Shown in pieces: positions 8,618 through 18,145 of a stretch of 64,000 nucleotides of DNA; position 1 is the first letter of the stretch, and every line of letters starts with the position of its first letter. This DNA is from Chloroflexus aurantiacus J-10-fl (lineage in GTDB: Bacteria; Chloroflexota; Chloroflexia; Chloroflexales; Chloroflexaceae). Both the position numbers and the translations under genes were made by a program. The notes below the pieces were generated by a model. The model had not been told where the DNA came from and ran no database searches. It worked only from the letters and a program-made list of their open reading frames with translations. The DNA lies in assembly GCF_000018865.1 (NCBI RefSeq), contig NC_010175.1:3658001-3722000 (forward strand), in the 5' to 3' direction.

Positions 8618-10074
8618 TTCCGGTAGGTGGAACTGGCCAGGACGTTCCAGCACTCCGGCAATTCCTGCCGAAGCACAGCCCATTCCGCTTCGCGTGCCGC
8701 CAGGTAGCCGGCAACCGCCGCCGGCGCATGGTCGGTATGGGGTGCCAGTAAGCCACGCGCTACACTGATATCGTTGAGAGCACCGAGATGATCCTGAAAA
8801 TCGATGAGAGGTTGCAAGAGATCACCCAATCGCTCGCCAACAATATCACTGACCAGCTCAAGTGCGTAGCGCAACCGCTTGCCGGCTATTCGCATCGCAT
8901 GCAGGCTCGCTTCATCTTCAGGCAACCCATCACGATCATAGGAGCGTAGTGCTTCGTAGTGAGCGTACAGCATACTGCCTGCGTGATCACGCACCCGCGG
9001 TCGGTTGTCCCATCCTTCATTGACGCATGCCAGTTGGGCTAATGCCCGCAGCTCACGCTCATATTGTTTGGCGGATAAATAATTCACCAGTTCAGCGTGC
9101 GCAGCCATTCGTTCGGCGCGTATTGCCTCTATCACCGGCTCCAGACCGCTCATATCACGACCGGTCATATCGTGGAGCAAGACATCTCGATCACGGGTGG
9201 CACCGGCTTGCCGGGCCAGTGTGCGGACGGCGACAGTTGCCTGTCGAGCAGTTTTGACCGGGGCGACCGGCGATAGAAGGCGTAACGCGGCCCGAATCCG
9301 TCGGGTGGCGACCCGTAGATCATGAACCGCTTCAATCGTTTCATCATCCCTGACCGCCCGTGCCGTTTGCTGGAGACGGCGAATCTGGCGTCGCAAGACG
9401 ATGCGCCCCAATTCGGCAAATGGAACCGCCCCTGATGCATACCAGTAGGGCAGTCTGTCAGCCGGCTCGTCTTCACCGGCCACTTCTTCAACGACCGTAC
9501 CCTCACTCTGCACCACAATTTCCGGGCGTGGCCCAATCACGCGCTCCCACAGATCGGCTTTGGCCAGTGCTCGTTCACTATCAACCGCGGCGTGTGGACC
9601 GGTAGCCACCAGGCTTAGACGACCATTTCTGCTCAGAACCTGAATTGTTGTGGTCTGGGTCTGACTATAATCGAAACCGTCGGCTACCCGCACAATTGCA
9701 GCCAGTTGCAGAGCCAGCTTTCGTGATCGTTTGTTCAGGCAGAGCACCGTTGGTTCAATTTGAAAGCGCGGCTTGCGTCGATGAAGCGCAACAATTGCCG
9801 CGATAATCAGGTGGTCGGTTGCATCGCCAGGGGCATGGCGCAGCACAATATCCCGACCGACCAGATGATGTTCAGGTGGATCGGTAGTCAGACCAACATT
9901 GTGTAACAATGCGCCAGCCTCAACCAGCACACGCGCATCGGATGACCGGTTTTGGTTTAACGCGTCAAACAATGTCAAAGCGTGATCGGCTACCTGACGG
10001 GCATGCGCTCGGTCAACCCGATATGCGGTGAGCAATGTCTCAACATAATCCGTTAAGTGTGTGGCTGATCCCAT
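8587..10074 (-). CDS. HD-like (Ppx/GppA C-terminal type) and CHAD domain protein
   Basis: 495 residues. Residues 1-200 resemble the HD-fold C-terminal part of Ppx/GppA exopolyphosphatases; the usual His-Asp pair reads HN (ALLHNVG), so metal-dependent hydrolysis is doubtful. Residues 215-490 form a CHAD domain, an all-helical module with conserved basic residues that binds polyphosphate; the signature VHDLRVATRRIRAALRLL is clear, with a second half around AMRIAGKRLRYALELV. A CYTH gene lies 28 bases upstream, so the two are probably co-transcribed and act on polyphosphate or inorganic triphosphate. The start has AGGAGCAGG upstream. Confidence 0.85.
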   Translation of the reverse strand: MGSATHLTDYVETLLTAYRVDRAHARQVADHALTLFDALNQNRSSDARVLVEAGALLHNVGLTTDPPEHHLVGRDIVLRHAPGDATDHLIIAAIVALHRRKPRFQIEPTVLCLNKRSRKLALQLAAIVRVADGFDYSQTQTTTIQVLSRNGRLSLVATGPHAAVDSERALAKADLWERVIGPRPEIVVQSEGTVVEEVAGEDEPADRLPYWYASGAVPFAELGRIVLRRQIRRLQQTARAVRDDETIEAVHDLRVATRRIRAALRLLSPVAPVKTARQATVAVRTLARQAGATRDRDVLLHDMTGRDMSGLEPVIEAIRAERMAAHAELVNYLSAKQYERELRALAQLACVNEGWDNRPRVRDHAGSMLYAHYEALRSYDRDGLPEDEASLHAMRIAGKRLRYALELVSDIVGERLGDLLQPLIDFQDHLGALNDISVARGLLAPHTDHAPAAVAGYLAAREAEWAVLRQELPECWNVLASSTYRNHLLTVIGDL

Positions 10075-10102
10075 CTGCCTGCTCCTCTCGGGTATATAAG
10101 AA

Positions 10103-10714
10103 TTACTTGCGCTGTAGTAAGGCCATGCCCCGTTCGAGCTTGCTCTGGCGTTCGGGCATAATGTTGACCAGTGCGCTGAGTGCAGCAGCCAGTTCAGTTA
10201 TATCATAGACCGATCCTGCTGGTAGCACTTCCAGTTCCAGCTCGCAAATTGGTGCCTGTTTCTTGCCGGCATAGATGGTACCCCGGTCGAGACTTAGCTC
10301 AACGCGATCCTGCCCATCACGATGGGCGTGAATAATCCGTCGATTGGTTTCGATGGTCAGTAGTGGGCGTACTGGCGCTCCCAGTAACAGCGCCTGCGCC
10401 AGATCACGGGCCGGTCCTTCTGGCCAATGAGCTGGATCGGGATCATCACCGGGAAACTCAAACTCTGCCCGATGATGAATACCCTGCCCATCAACGCGGG
10501 CCGGTCCTTTCAGCGTGATGATTGATCGCTTGCCGATCTGTCGAATCCGCAAACCGTAGCGTGCCTGAGCCAGCCTGCCATCAGCGCTATCGTAATAGGT
10601 GTTCCGTTGCTGTTCACTGGCCATCGTGCGTAACGTATATGGCCCAAGCGCACTCAGCGCTGCCAGTCGATCCATGTCGCTGGCGCTGATCTTGTACTTT
10701 GCCTCAATTTCCAT
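10103..10714 (-). CDS. CYTH domain protein (inorganic triphosphatase-like)
   Basis: 203 residues. It opens with the defining CYTH motif ExExK (MEIEAKYKI), followed by YYDSADGRL, basic strand residues RYGLRIRQIGKRSIITLKG and acidic strand ELELEVLP, which line the triphosphate tunnel in this fold. Family members hydrolyse inorganic triphosphate or thiamine triphosphate, or form cAMP (class IV cyclases); pairing with a CHAD protein favours tripolyphosphatase. The ATG is backed by a GGAG site. First gene of the pair with the CHAD gene. Confidence 0.88.
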   Translation of the reverse strand: MEIEAKYKISASDMDRLAALSALGPYTLRTMASEQQRNTYYDSADGRLAQARYGLRIRQIGKRSIITLKGPARVDGQGIHHRAEFEFPGDDPDPAHWPEGPARDLAQALLLGAPVRPLLTIETNRRIIHAHRDGQDRVELSLDRGTIYAGKKQAPICELELEVLPAGSVYDITELAAALSALVNIMPERQSKLERGMALLQRK

Positions 10715-10833
10715 AAGGAACTCCGCGAATAGGTTTGGTTATGCCTCATGTATTGTAATGGGTTTTGCGTATTACAGGGCGAGTATGCCGGCGCTGAAGG
10801 TCGATTTTCTGCAATATAAAAGTAAAGAAGTGG

Positions 10834-10839
10834 TATACT
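10834..10839 (+). promoter_or_regulatory. Extended -10 promoter element
   Basis: TGG-TATACT, an extended -10 box, about 48 bases before the NHLP-leader-like gene. No good -35 box is seen, as expected for the extended class. Confidence 0.5.
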
Positions 10840-10886
10840 TGCCTTTGTCAATGGTGTTCGGTCAATGAAAAGGAGGCCACGTTCGC

Positions 10887-11102
10887 ATGAGTGCTGACTT
10901 TGAGCGACTGATCGGTCGCGCAGTGCTTGATCCCGATTTTCGCAAACGCCTGCTCGCCGATCCGGATGCAGCAGCGAAGGAAGCTGGTTTGCAGCCCGAC
11001 CCGGAAGAGATGGATCGTCTGCGGAAAGCCCTTGCCGACCCAACGCAACGAAAACAGCTTGAAGATTTGGAGCGGCAGGCGGCTGCTCCGGTCTGGAGCT
11101 GA
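10887..11102 (+). CDS. Small NHLP-leader-like protein
   Basis: 71 residues, charged, without membrane segments. The pattern FERLIGRAVLDPDFRKRLLAD followed by PDAAAKEAGL resembles the nitrile-hydratase-alpha-like leader peptide (NHLP) clan, which includes RiPP precursor leaders and stand-alone proteins such as the Os1348 group. The C-terminal 25 residues (LADPTQRKQLEDLERQAAAPVWS) contain no Cys and one Ser, so an obvious modified core is lacking. No RiPP-modifying enzyme is adjacent. A strong AAGGAGG site precedes the ATG. The downstream RsbU-like phosphatase begins 52 bases later and may share its transcript. Function unknown. Confidence 0.65.
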   Translation: MSADFERLIGRAVLDPDFRKRLLADPDAAAKEAGLQPDPEEMDRLRKALADPTQRKQLEDLERQAAAPVWS

Positions 11103-11154
11103 TAATACAGTCTTCTCACATTGATTCTTTCTATGGAGAGCATTCGCAGGGTAT

Positions 11155-12507
11155 ATGAAATCACAGGACATTCAATCATTCAACGAGTTATTGAAACAGC
11201 TTGATATTGAAAACGACCAGGTACGCTTGCGTTTCACCTTGCGAATGCTCAATATTTTAGTGTTAACGCTGACCGTTATAGCGTTACTCATTATGCTTAT
11301 TCCACCCTTCTCGCTACCGGTAGCGTATATACTGGTTGCAGTTTCGATTGCAATAAATGGGATTATTGAATGGTTAATTCGCATAAACCGTGAAGTAGTA
11401 GGAGCAAGACTCTTTGTTGGTTGGACAAACATAGGGGTCGTTGTGTTCATGCTGATCAATACAGTCAGGCTTGACGATATTGGCATGACAATGTTTGCGG
11501 AAATCACCCCATTATTTGTAATTTTGAGCGGGCTGTTATTGGGATGGGGTCTTGCCGGTTTTGTTGCTATCGTCAATCTTGTTATTATCTTTCTCACCTA
11601 TGTCTGGTATTTTGCAAACAGTGGTACTACACGTGGTGTATTTGAAGAGGCGACCGGTTTGTTCATACCGGTCTTCCTCTATACCGCGTTGGTGTGGGCA
11701 GCAATTTCATTCTATCAGTATCAACTAACGACATCGCGTTACCGGCTCAATCAGGCCCGTTCGCGTCTCATTCAGGATAAGATATTGCACCATGATCTCG
11801 AAATTGCCCGCTCGCTTCAGCAACGTCTTTTCCCACCATCACCACCACTGTTCGGGAATATCCGTATTGTTGCGTATTCTGAACCTGCCCGCGAGACGAG
11901 TGGCGATTTTTATGATTTTGTCCAGTTGTCAGATGGGCGTTGGGCGATTGTTGTTGCTGATGTTACCGGTAAGAGTATTGCCGCTGCTATGGTCATGGTG
12001 ATGGCGCGCTCAATTCTACGCTCTTACATCACCACTGAACAATCACCGGCAGCGATACTGCGTGCCGCTAACAATGCACTCTACCGTGATGGCGTCGGCT
12101 CGCAATATGTCACTGTTTTCCTTGGCATCCTCGACTCATCCACTAATATGATTACATTTGCCACTGCCGGTCATCCCTTTCCTTATCTCCGCCGAAATGG
12201 CCAGATTCAAGAGATCGGTTATGGTAGCCTCCCCCTTGGTGCTCGTCTTGATCGGGAATATTGTGAGACGACGCTGCAATTCCAGACTGGCGATCAGCTC
12301 TTTCTTCTCACCGATGGGTTTTATGAGACGCGAAATGCGCAGCGCAAAATGTTTGGCTTCGAGCAGTTGATGATAGCGATCGACCAGTCCGATCCGGCTG
12401 ATCCGCAACGTGCACTCGATCATTTGTTGGCGGTCGTGAGCCAGTTTCGCGGCGATGCCGAGCAAGATGATGATATGACGGCGATTATTATCCAGGTACT
12501 GGCGTAA
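11155..12507 (+). CDS. Membrane-bound RsbU/SpoIIE-type PP2C phosphatase
   Basis: 450 residues. About six transmembrane helices occupy residues 25-200, then a short coiled coil (residues 205-235) with the linker DLEIARSLQQRLFP typical of RsbU-like phosphatases, and a PP2C-type SpoIIE domain (residues 240-448). Metal-binding acidic residues are present in SGDFYDF, VADVTGKS, LLTDGFYE and DDDMTAI, so it should be active. Such enzymes dephosphorylate STAS-domain anti-anti-sigma proteins. The gene is AT-richer than its neighbours. A possible isoprenoid-synthase-like gene follows after four bases. Confidence 0.88.
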   Translation: MKSQDIQSFNELLKQLDIENDQVRLRFTLRMLNILVLTLTVIALLIMLIPPFSLPVAYILVAVSIAINGIIEWLIRINREVVGARLFVGWTNIGVVVFMLINTVRLDDIGMTMFAEITPLFVILSGLLLGWGLAGFVAIVNLVIIFLTYVWYFANSGTTRGVFEEATGLFIPVFLYTALVWAAISFYQYQLTTSRYRLNQARSRLIQDKILHHDLEIARSLQQRLFPPSPPLFGNIRIVAYSEPARETSGDFYDFVQLSDGRWAIVVADVTGKSIAAAMVMVMARSILRSYITTEQSPAAILRAANNALYRDGVGSQYVTVFLGILDSSTNMITFATAGHPFPYLRRNGQIQEIGYGSLPLGARLDREYCETTLQFQTGDQLFLLTDGFYETRNAQRKMFGFEQLMIAIDQSDPADPQRALDHLLAVVSQFRGDAEQDDDMTAIIIQVLA

Positions 12508-12511
12508 ATGC

Positions 12512-13423
12512 ATGCTGAGCCTGCTCCCCTTTGAAGCAGCGTACTGGCAACGAGTCTATTCCCGCCTGATCGCTCTATGTGACCCACTCCCTTCCGTTAT
12601 CCGCTGTCCGCTGAATCAGGTCCTCGATAGCGAGATTCATCGCATCTTCATCCTCTGGCCGGTCTGGTTGTCACCATTGTTGCCATTGCCGTCGTCTATC
12701 ATCGAACGCCTGAGCCTGGCGACATTGTGTGGTGCCTGGGCTGCGGCCATCCGTGATGCGTGTCTTGATGGTGAACTGACACAGGCTGCCGCGCCGTTGA
12801 CCAGGGCTTTGTGGCGACGAAGCTGGCACTTGTTCGGTACGCTGGCCGTTCATTGCGAGTTGCTGGCAGACCTGGAACGACGCATGGTGGCGGCGTATCG
12901 CCGGGAACTCGCAGCTCGCACGCATACCGGTTCCTGGCAACCGGCCCAACTGCAATCATTGACGGCGCATTGGGTGTGTGCACGCGCAGCCGGGTGGCAC
13001 GTGGTGCAACGCGCTCATATCATGCTTGCCGGTCTGAAGCTCGACGATCCGTGTGCCATCGCTCTGAGTGCTGCACTCGATGCACTCATCCTTGCCCGTC
13101 AGCTTCGTGATGATGTACACGATCTGGCCGACGATGTTCGGGCCGGACGGGCAAGTTGGGGTGTCCGGCTGATTGCGGAGGCGATCTGGCGTGCAGAGGG
13201 AGGGCCGGCGCTAATCGATACGCAACGCATTGCCGGACGCTGGCTCATCGATCCTGCACTGCGCCAGGAGCTGGCTTCGGCTCACGCTACCTTGTGCCAA
13301 CAGGCGATGCACGCATTGATGCCCTACGCTGCGTATATTCCCCGCCTGATCGATCTGGTGATGATCGAATCCGAGGCTGGTCGGACAATTGCGACGATCA
13401 ATCTGCTACATCTGCCCGGCTAA
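12512..13423 (+). CDS. Hypothetical helical protein, possible isoprenoid-synthase fold
   Basis: 303 residues, mostly helical and rich in Ala, Leu and Trp. No confident family. The segment ARQLRDDVHDLADDVRAGRAS near residue 195 looks like the second Asp-rich motif of class I isoprenoid/terpenoid synthases (DDxxD with a following D), but the first DDxxD motif is not evident in the expected N-terminal half, so catalysis is uncertain. It starts four bases after the phosphatase stop and its 3' end overlaps the convergent COG0523 gene by 18 bases. An unrecognised regulator partner is equally possible. Confidence 0.5.
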   Translation: MLSLLPFEAAYWQRVYSRLIALCDPLPSVIRCPLNQVLDSEIHRIFILWPVWLSPLLPLPSSIIERLSLATLCGAWAAAIRDACLDGELTQAAAPLTRALWRRSWHLFGTLAVHCELLADLERRMVAAYRRELAARTHTGSWQPAQLQSLTAHWVCARAAGWHVVQRAHIMLAGLKLDDPCAIALSAALDALILARQLRDDVHDLADDVRAGRASWGVRLIAEAIWRAEGGPALIDTQRIAGRWLIDPALRQELASAHATLCQQAMHALMPYAAYIPRLIDLVMIESEAGRTIATINLLHLPG

Positions 13424-14368
13424 CCGCTGTTGCCATCGGGTAATCCGCTCGTCGCTATCGATGCAGGAGTCTAACGCATTGGCTGCCGGTTCCAGCGCTG
13501 CGGCGCGCCCGATCAGGGTGAGGCGACAGAGCGGTCGGGGTTGGGTAGAGAGGCGTAATGCGCTCAGAGTCAAGCGTTCGGCGACCAGATGGACTTCGTC
13601 TGCCCAGGGTGAGTCGGTGCAGTATACGATGCCCTTGGCCCGATAGATACCATCGGCTGCCAGTCTGCGCAGGGTCTGTTCGAGCGCAGTGCGTTGTAAT
13701 GGTAGATCGGTTTGCCAGCTCGTGACGGCAAATTCGTCGTGCAGGTGTGGACTTTCGGCAGGTAGTGTGCCATCGTAGCGTGGGCTGAAGATCAGCGTCG
13801 GTGGCACATCACCCTGGACGATTGGGACAAGCGGTGCCCGCCGGTTGATTGTGCGCAGTTGCTCACTGATCTGTGCAATGGTTTGCGCAGAAACCAGGTC
13901 GCTGTGGGTGATCAGGATCAAATCGGCGAGGTGTATCTGGCGCAGTGTGAGTGGCGAGGCCGTCATCGCCTGCTCGTAATCAACGGCTGAGACGAGGGTA
14001 ACCAGTGTATCGAGTGGAATATCGGCAGCGCGAAGCTGTCGGATCAATGCGCCCGGCTCGGCAAGACCACTCGTTTCAATTGCGATGGCTGACAGTGGCC
14101 CACTGGCGAACAGGGTTTCAAGCGCGAGGAGCAGGTCACTACCGGCGACGCAACAGACACAGCCACCGTTCAATTCGATCAGTGGCGCAGCGCCACTCTG
14201 TGCTAACAGTTCGCCGTCAATGCCCAACGTGCCGAATTCGTTGACGATCACTCCAATTCGCTGATCGCCACGACTCAGCAGGCGGCGCAACAGTGTCGTT
14301 TTGCCACTGCCGAGAAAACCGCTGATGATAGTGACCGGAATTGTTGGTATGTTATTGTCCATCAGCAT
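13406..14368 (-). CDS. COG0523/CobW-family GTPase, metal chaperone
   Basis: 320 residues. G3E GTPase with Walker A GFLGSGKTTLL near residue 19, the family metal-binding motif CVCC (in NGGCVCCVAG) near residue 71, and a Walker-B-like ETSGLAEPG near residue 99; the C-terminal CobW_C domain covers residues 210-315. Members insert or traffic zinc, cobalt or nickel-type metals (YeiR/ZNG1, CobW, nitrile hydratase activators); the target is not shown by context. It overlaps the upstream CrtC/AttH-like lipoprotein gene by 17 bases (coupled). An in-frame ATG two codons later is an alternative start. Confidence 0.85.
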   Translation of the reverse strand: MLMDNNIPTIPVTIISGFLGSGKTTLLRRLLSRGDQRIGVIVNEFGTLGIDGELLAQSGAAPLIELNGGCVCCVAGSDLLLALETLFASGPLSAIAIETSGLAEPGALIRQLRAADIPLDTLVTLVSAVDYEQAMTASPLTLRQIHLADLILITHSDLVSAQTIAQISEQLRTINRRAPLVPIVQGDVPPTLIFSPRYDGTLPAESPHLHDEFAVTSWQTDLPLQRTALEQTLRRLAADGIYRAKGIVYCTDSPWADEVHLVAERLTLSALRLSTQPRPLCRLTLIGRAAALEPAANALDSCIDSDERITRWQQRLAGQM

Positions 14369-15482
14369 AACCGGTTAACTCGACATAACCACGACCGCGC
14401 ATACTACCCTCTACATCCACCGCGCCCTCCCAATAGACGACCGCCGTGGGTAGCTCTTGATCTTGCAGTGCCGGTGTGATTACCAGATCAATCCCATAAC
14501 GGGGAATCCGCAGACGCCAGCCAGCCGGGTAGACCGCCCCACTCTTCGGACTTTGCCAGGTCGCGGTGACCTCCAGCTCGACATCACCGGGGCCGAGGAT
14601 GATCACCGTGTCGTCGGGGAGGAGCAGGCTACCCCCGACAAATGGCGACGGTTTGCCATCGGCTTCCCGGAGCTGATAGTACATCAGGTCGTGGCCGCTC
14701 TCAAGCTGTAAGGCAAACCAGTCCCAGCCGGTCATCCCTTCTTCCAATGCACTGGTGCCCCACTCGCGATCCATCCAGGTCAGGCCGCTCACCGTATAGG
14801 TCGCTGAGCCGATCTGGATAGTGCCGTTGCTGATCATGCGGGTGAGCGAATAGTAGGCCGATGCGTTACCCACCTGCGACCCTTTTTGGCTGACTCCGGC
14901 ATTCCCCTGTAACACCGGTGGTCGGCTATTAACGGCAACCAGGTCGAGGGCAACCTCATCCTGGGCAGCGCGGAGGCGCATCGTCATCCCTTGCGGACCA
15001 CTTCCTTCGACCGACCAGTCGTTGAGAAAGACCCGGAACGGATCGCCACTGGCGCCTGCCAGACCGAGCGCGGATCGACTGAAGCGCTCGAAGGCGTAGA
15101 AACGCCCACCATCAATATCGCTGATTGCAAAGTGTGCCATGTAGACATCATTAGTTGCCCAGGCCGACTCACGGGCCGGCGGATAGGGACTGAGCGCCCG
15201 CCGGAAGAAGGTGAGCTGGAAGCCGAAGCGCCGGCCATTGTCGGCGGTCAGGTTGCCGGTGTAGTACCACCACTCGGTCTGGAACGTTGGATGGGGGCCG
15301 TGGTCAGCCGGAAACACAAACGGACGTGGTTCGATCACCCGCTCAAAACCCTCAATATTATCGGCATTGACCGCTTCAATTGCGCCGATAGTGGCTTGAA
15401 CGGTAGGCCGGCTGGTAGTAGTGCAAGCGGCAAGGCCAACCGCAGTTATCACGATGAGAAAACATCTGAGCCAGACGTGCAT
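14352..15482 (-). CDS. CrtC/AttH-like lipocalin-fold lipoprotein
   Basis: 376 residues. A lipoprotein signal peptide ends in VGLAAC (residues 15-20), so the protein is probably anchored outside the membrane. The body matches the AttH/CrtC-like double-lipocalin family: FPADHGPHPTFQTEWWYYTG near residue 57, GFQLTFFRRALSP, GLTWMDREWGTSAL with the conserved MDREWG, and GWDWFALQLESG. Relatives include carotenoid 1,2-hydratase and uncharacterised secreted proteins; hydratase activity on carotenoids cannot be assumed. Followed in an overlapping arrangement by the COG0523 GTPase gene. Confidence 0.75.
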   Translation of the reverse strand: MHVWLRCFLIVITAVGLAACTTTSRPTVQATIGAIEAVNADNIEGFERVIEPRPFVFPADHGPHPTFQTEWWYYTGNLTADNGRRFGFQLTFFRRALSPYPPARESAWATNDVYMAHFAISDIDGGRFYAFERFSRSALGLAGASGDPFRVFLNDWSVEGSGPQGMTMRLRAAQDEVALDLVAVNSRPPVLQGNAGVSQKGSQVGNASAYYSLTRMISNGTIQIGSATYTVSGLTWMDREWGTSALEEGMTGWDWFALQLESGHDLMYYQLREADGKPSPFVGGSLLLPDDTVIILGPGDVELEVTATWQSPKSGAVYPAGWRLRIPRYGIDLVITPALQDQELPTAVVYWEGAVDVEGSMRGRGYVELTGYADGQ

Positions 15483-15617
15483 AACGTTTCGTCAATTCTA
15501 GCGGTTTATTATGTAGACACTCTACAAGTAGTGTACCACGGGTCGAGGTCGTTCAGAGGTCAGTGTGCACCTCACCGCAGAATTGGTGAGGTGGTGTAGT
15601 GCAATGAGGGTGTTGCT

Positions 15618-16082
15618 ATGATTGAGCCTGACAACGATGCACGGGTGCTGGTCGTTATCGTGCCACAACCGCACGATCTTGAACGGGTGTGTATTGCCGG
15701 CTGGTATCGGTTGCCACTGCGACATGCCCCGCCCCAACTGGCCGCCGATTATCTGGCGTTCTACCAGCCGGCGTCATTCGGGGCAGCGCGCTGGCAGGTG
15801 CAATACTATGCCCCTGTCCTGCGCTATCAACTGGTTCAGCGGCGTGACCTGCTCCCTGATGAACCCAACCATCCACGTGCCGGCGATCACTATTACCGGA
15901 TTGATGTTGGGCCGCTGTATGAACTGGAACGTCCCATACCGGCTGCCCGTCTCCGTCGGATAACGTTTATTGCAACGACCTTTGGCCGCTTGCGGCAGGC
16001 AATTGACATCACCGATCTGTTTATGCCACCGCCACCGCCCGACGTGTGGGGGGCCGGTTTGGCCGGTAAATCGATCACGTAG
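15618..16082 (+). CDS. Conserved hypothetical protein
   Basis: 154 residues, no signal peptide or membrane segment; mixed alpha/beta with an acidic-basic surface. The opening DNDARVLVVIVPQPHDLERV and the later YYRIDVGPLYELERPIPA strand look like a folded globular domain, possibly a nuclease or restriction-type core, but no motif supports this. It lies alone between two divergent/convergent genes, starting 135 bases from the lipoprotein gene on the other strand and ending at a hairpin facing pyrC. GTTGCTATG start with a weak site (GAGGGTG). Function not recognised. Confidence 0.6.
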   Translation: MIEPDNDARVLVVIVPQPHDLERVCIAGWYRLPLRHAPPQLAADYLAFYQPASFGAARWQVQYYAPVLRYQLVQRRDLLPDEPNHPRAGDHYYRIDVGPLYELERPIPAARLRRITFIATTFGRLRQAIDITDLFMPPPPPDVWGAGLAGKSIT

Positions 16083-16115
16083 CCGATTGTCACTCCGTCG
16101 TTGGGATATTGTGCA

Positions 16116-16182
16116 GAGGGCCGGGCTGCCTGTAGCAGCGATTGCCACCTGTTCACCCAGGTTGACGAGGCAGCCGGCCCTC
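16116..16182. terminator. Bidirectional hairpin between convergent genes
   Basis: Inverted repeat gagggccgggctgcct (16116-16131) and aggcagccggccctc (16168-16182) with a 36-base loop, between a plus-strand stop at 16082 and the pyrC stop at 16221. No T-tract. Confidence 0.5.
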
Positions 16183-16220
16183 GTCGGTGTCCATTGTGGT
16201 GAGAAACAGCTTGCTACACT

Positions 16221-17216
16221 CTACTCAGCAACCACCTGCCAGCGTAGCGTCTGGCCGGCGGCGAACGGAACGACATCGCCATAACGCATCGGTACCTGCC
16301 AGGGGTCTTCGACCAATCGCACGGTGCGGGGCGGCGGGTTCAGGCCGTGAATCCGCCGGGCATTCCCACTCACGAAGTCGGGCAGGCGGTCGAGGGCGTT
16401 GTGACGCTCGAACAATTCGACCAGCATCGGCAGCAACACCGGCGCTGAGAAGACACCGGCAGCGCAGAACGCGGCTTCTTTGCGATCTATCGGATGCGGT
16501 GCCGAGTCGCTGCCAAACATCAGTTTGGGATGGCCGGCTAATGCCGCAGCCAGCAGTGCATCACGGTCAGTCGGACGTTTGGCAATCGGCTTACAGAAGA
16601 GATGCGGCTGCAACAGACCACCGGCCACATCGTCGAGAGTGATCAAGAGGTGGTGCAGGGTGACGGTGGCAAACAAATTCGGATAACGATCCAGCAGGTC
16701 GAGGGCGGCAGCCGTTGTGATATGCTCCATTACAATCCGCAGGCGTGGGAACGTGCGGGCCCAACGCTCATACACCGGCAAAAACTCGGCTTCACGATCC
16801 AGCACAAACCCGTGACTCTCGCCGTGTACCAGGAGCGGAATACCCAACTCTTCCATCATTGCCAGCGTTGGCTCAATCGCCGTCAGGTCGCTGACCCCAC
16901 CGGCGCTATTGGTCGTTACGCCTTCCGGGTAGAGCTTAATCGCGAAGATATGCTCACGCAATGCCTGCAAGGTTTGGGCATCGTAGGGGCGAAAAAACAG
17001 GGTCATCAGCGGGAGAAACGGGTACGGGTCAACCGCAGCCCGAATCTCCTCGTGATAGCGGGCAAGGCGGTCGGCGTTATCCACCGGTGGTACGAGATTC
17101 GGCATGATCACGGCACCAGCGAACTGCGCAGCAGAGAATGGCGCGACGAGGCGCAACATGGCGCCTTCGCGCAGGTGCAGATGCATGTCAAGTGGGGCAA
17201 ATAATGTAACTGTCAT
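16221..17216 (-). CDS. pyrC: Dihydroorotase (class II, PyrC type)
   Basis: 331 residues, the usual size for the E. coli-type enzyme. It closes N-carbamoyl-aspartate to dihydroorotate, third step of pyrimidine synthesis, with a binuclear zinc site. Visible ligands: MHLHLREG (residues 12-19), the presumed carbamylated Lys in [14 protein letters not shown] near residue 94, VHGESHG near residue 133, MEHITT near residue 171 and FGSDSAPHP near residue 244. Start ATG overlaps the TerB-like stop by four bases (ATGA), implying coupling. Confidence 0.95.
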   Translation of the reverse strand: MTVTLFAPLDMHLHLREGAMLRLVAPFSAAQFAGAVIMPNLVPPVDNADRLARYHEEIRAAVDPYPFLPLMTLFFRPYDAQTLQALREHIFAIKLYPEGVTTNSAGGVSDLTAIEPTLAMMEELGIPLLVHGESHGFVLDREAEFLPVYERWARTFPRLRIVMEHITTAAALDLLDRYPNLFATVTLHHLLITLDDVAGGLLQPHLFCKPIAKRPTDRDALLAAALAGHPKLMFGSDSAPHPIDRKEAAFCAAGVFSAPVLLPMLVELFERHNALDRLPDFVSGNARRIHGLNPPPRTVRLVEDPWQVPMRYGDVVPFAAGQTLRWQVVAE

Positions 17217-18145
17217 AGACGCTTTCCTGGTTGGCGTGGCAGGCGCAGTCGCGCCGCCACAAAACTGTCGTGAGGCAAATTAATCGCAGCAGTGATCCGA
17301 CTGATTTCGGCACTTTCGGCGCCGGAAAGTTCACCATCGGCGAGGGCAACCGCGAAGAGCGCGTCGAGAAAGCGTTGCCGACGCTCCACAGTGGTTGCGT
17401 CGGCGAAGGCTTTGGTCAGGCGAAAGAAATCGAGGCTGGCCGCACTCTCGTCGAGAGCTACCTCAGCAACCAGCGCTGCCTGCGTATCATCGAGCTGCCA
17501 CCACTCTTTGAGAATGGCCACGATGCGGTCGTGTTCGGCAGGTGTCACCTGCTTATCGACATAGGCAACTCTTGCCAGTAAACCCCCGGCTAGGGTCAAC
17601 ACGTGCAGCTCATCACGATCAAGTCCAAATTCGTCGATATGTTGACCCAGCCGTATCTGCAAAGCATAGTAAATACGATTACGCATAAATTCCGGCAGAA
17701 GGTCTTCGCGGTTGGGGCCGCCGGCCCGTATGCCTAGTGCTAAGCGAAAGGCGCGTCCGATTTGAAACAGCAGACTCTGGCTATCCTGCGTTAGGGCACG
17801 TTGAATCTCCTGCGCCACCTCGCGCTCAACCGGCGTGAGCACGCGGTCGGCGATCAGCAGTCGTTCGATTGCCTGCAAGACGAGCTGCTGCTGTCCTGGT
17901 GTGATAATTAAATCGCGGAGATCGGCGATCAGGCGAGCGCGTTCGGCAGCTTCCACCGGTGAATAGAGATAAATCTCCAGCTCCGCCCAATCGTCGGCAG
18001 TCAAGGCAAACTGACCGCCGGTCTGACCAAGTTCGGCCAGCAGTCGTTTAAGGTCGTTGACTTCGTCAAGTGATAGTTCTCCATCGGCCCATGCAGCCGC
18101 GATAATCACTTTGGCCAGGGCCATCACTAACGGATGTTTCGCCAT
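17213..18145 (-). CDS. TerB-like (tellurite resistance B family) protein
   Basis: 310 residues, soluble and helical. Two TerB-like repeats: residues 5-115 open with [21 protein letters not shown], and residues 170-300 contain [21 protein letters not shown] and [15 protein letters not shown]; the DGELS/DKQVT loops are the acidic metal-binding-type loops seen in TerB. Function in this lineage is unknown; TerB domains occur in stress and phage-response modules as well as housekeeping scaffolds. First gene of a pair with pyrC, linked by a four-base overlap. Confidence 0.75.
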   Translation of the reverse strand: MAKHPLVMALAKVIIAAAWADGELSLDEVNDLKRLLAELGQTGGQFALTADDWAELEIYLYSPVEAAERARLIADLRDLIITPGQQQLVLQAIERLLIADRVLTPVEREVAQEIQRALTQDSQSLLFQIGRAFRLALGIRAGGPNREDLLPEFMRNRIYYALQIRLGQHIDEFGLDRDELHVLTLAGGLLARVAYVDKQVTPAEHDRIVAILKEWWQLDDTQAALVAEVALDESAASLDFFRLTKAFADATTVERRQRFLDALFAVALADGELSGAESAEISRITAAINLPHDSFVAARLRLPRQPGKRL

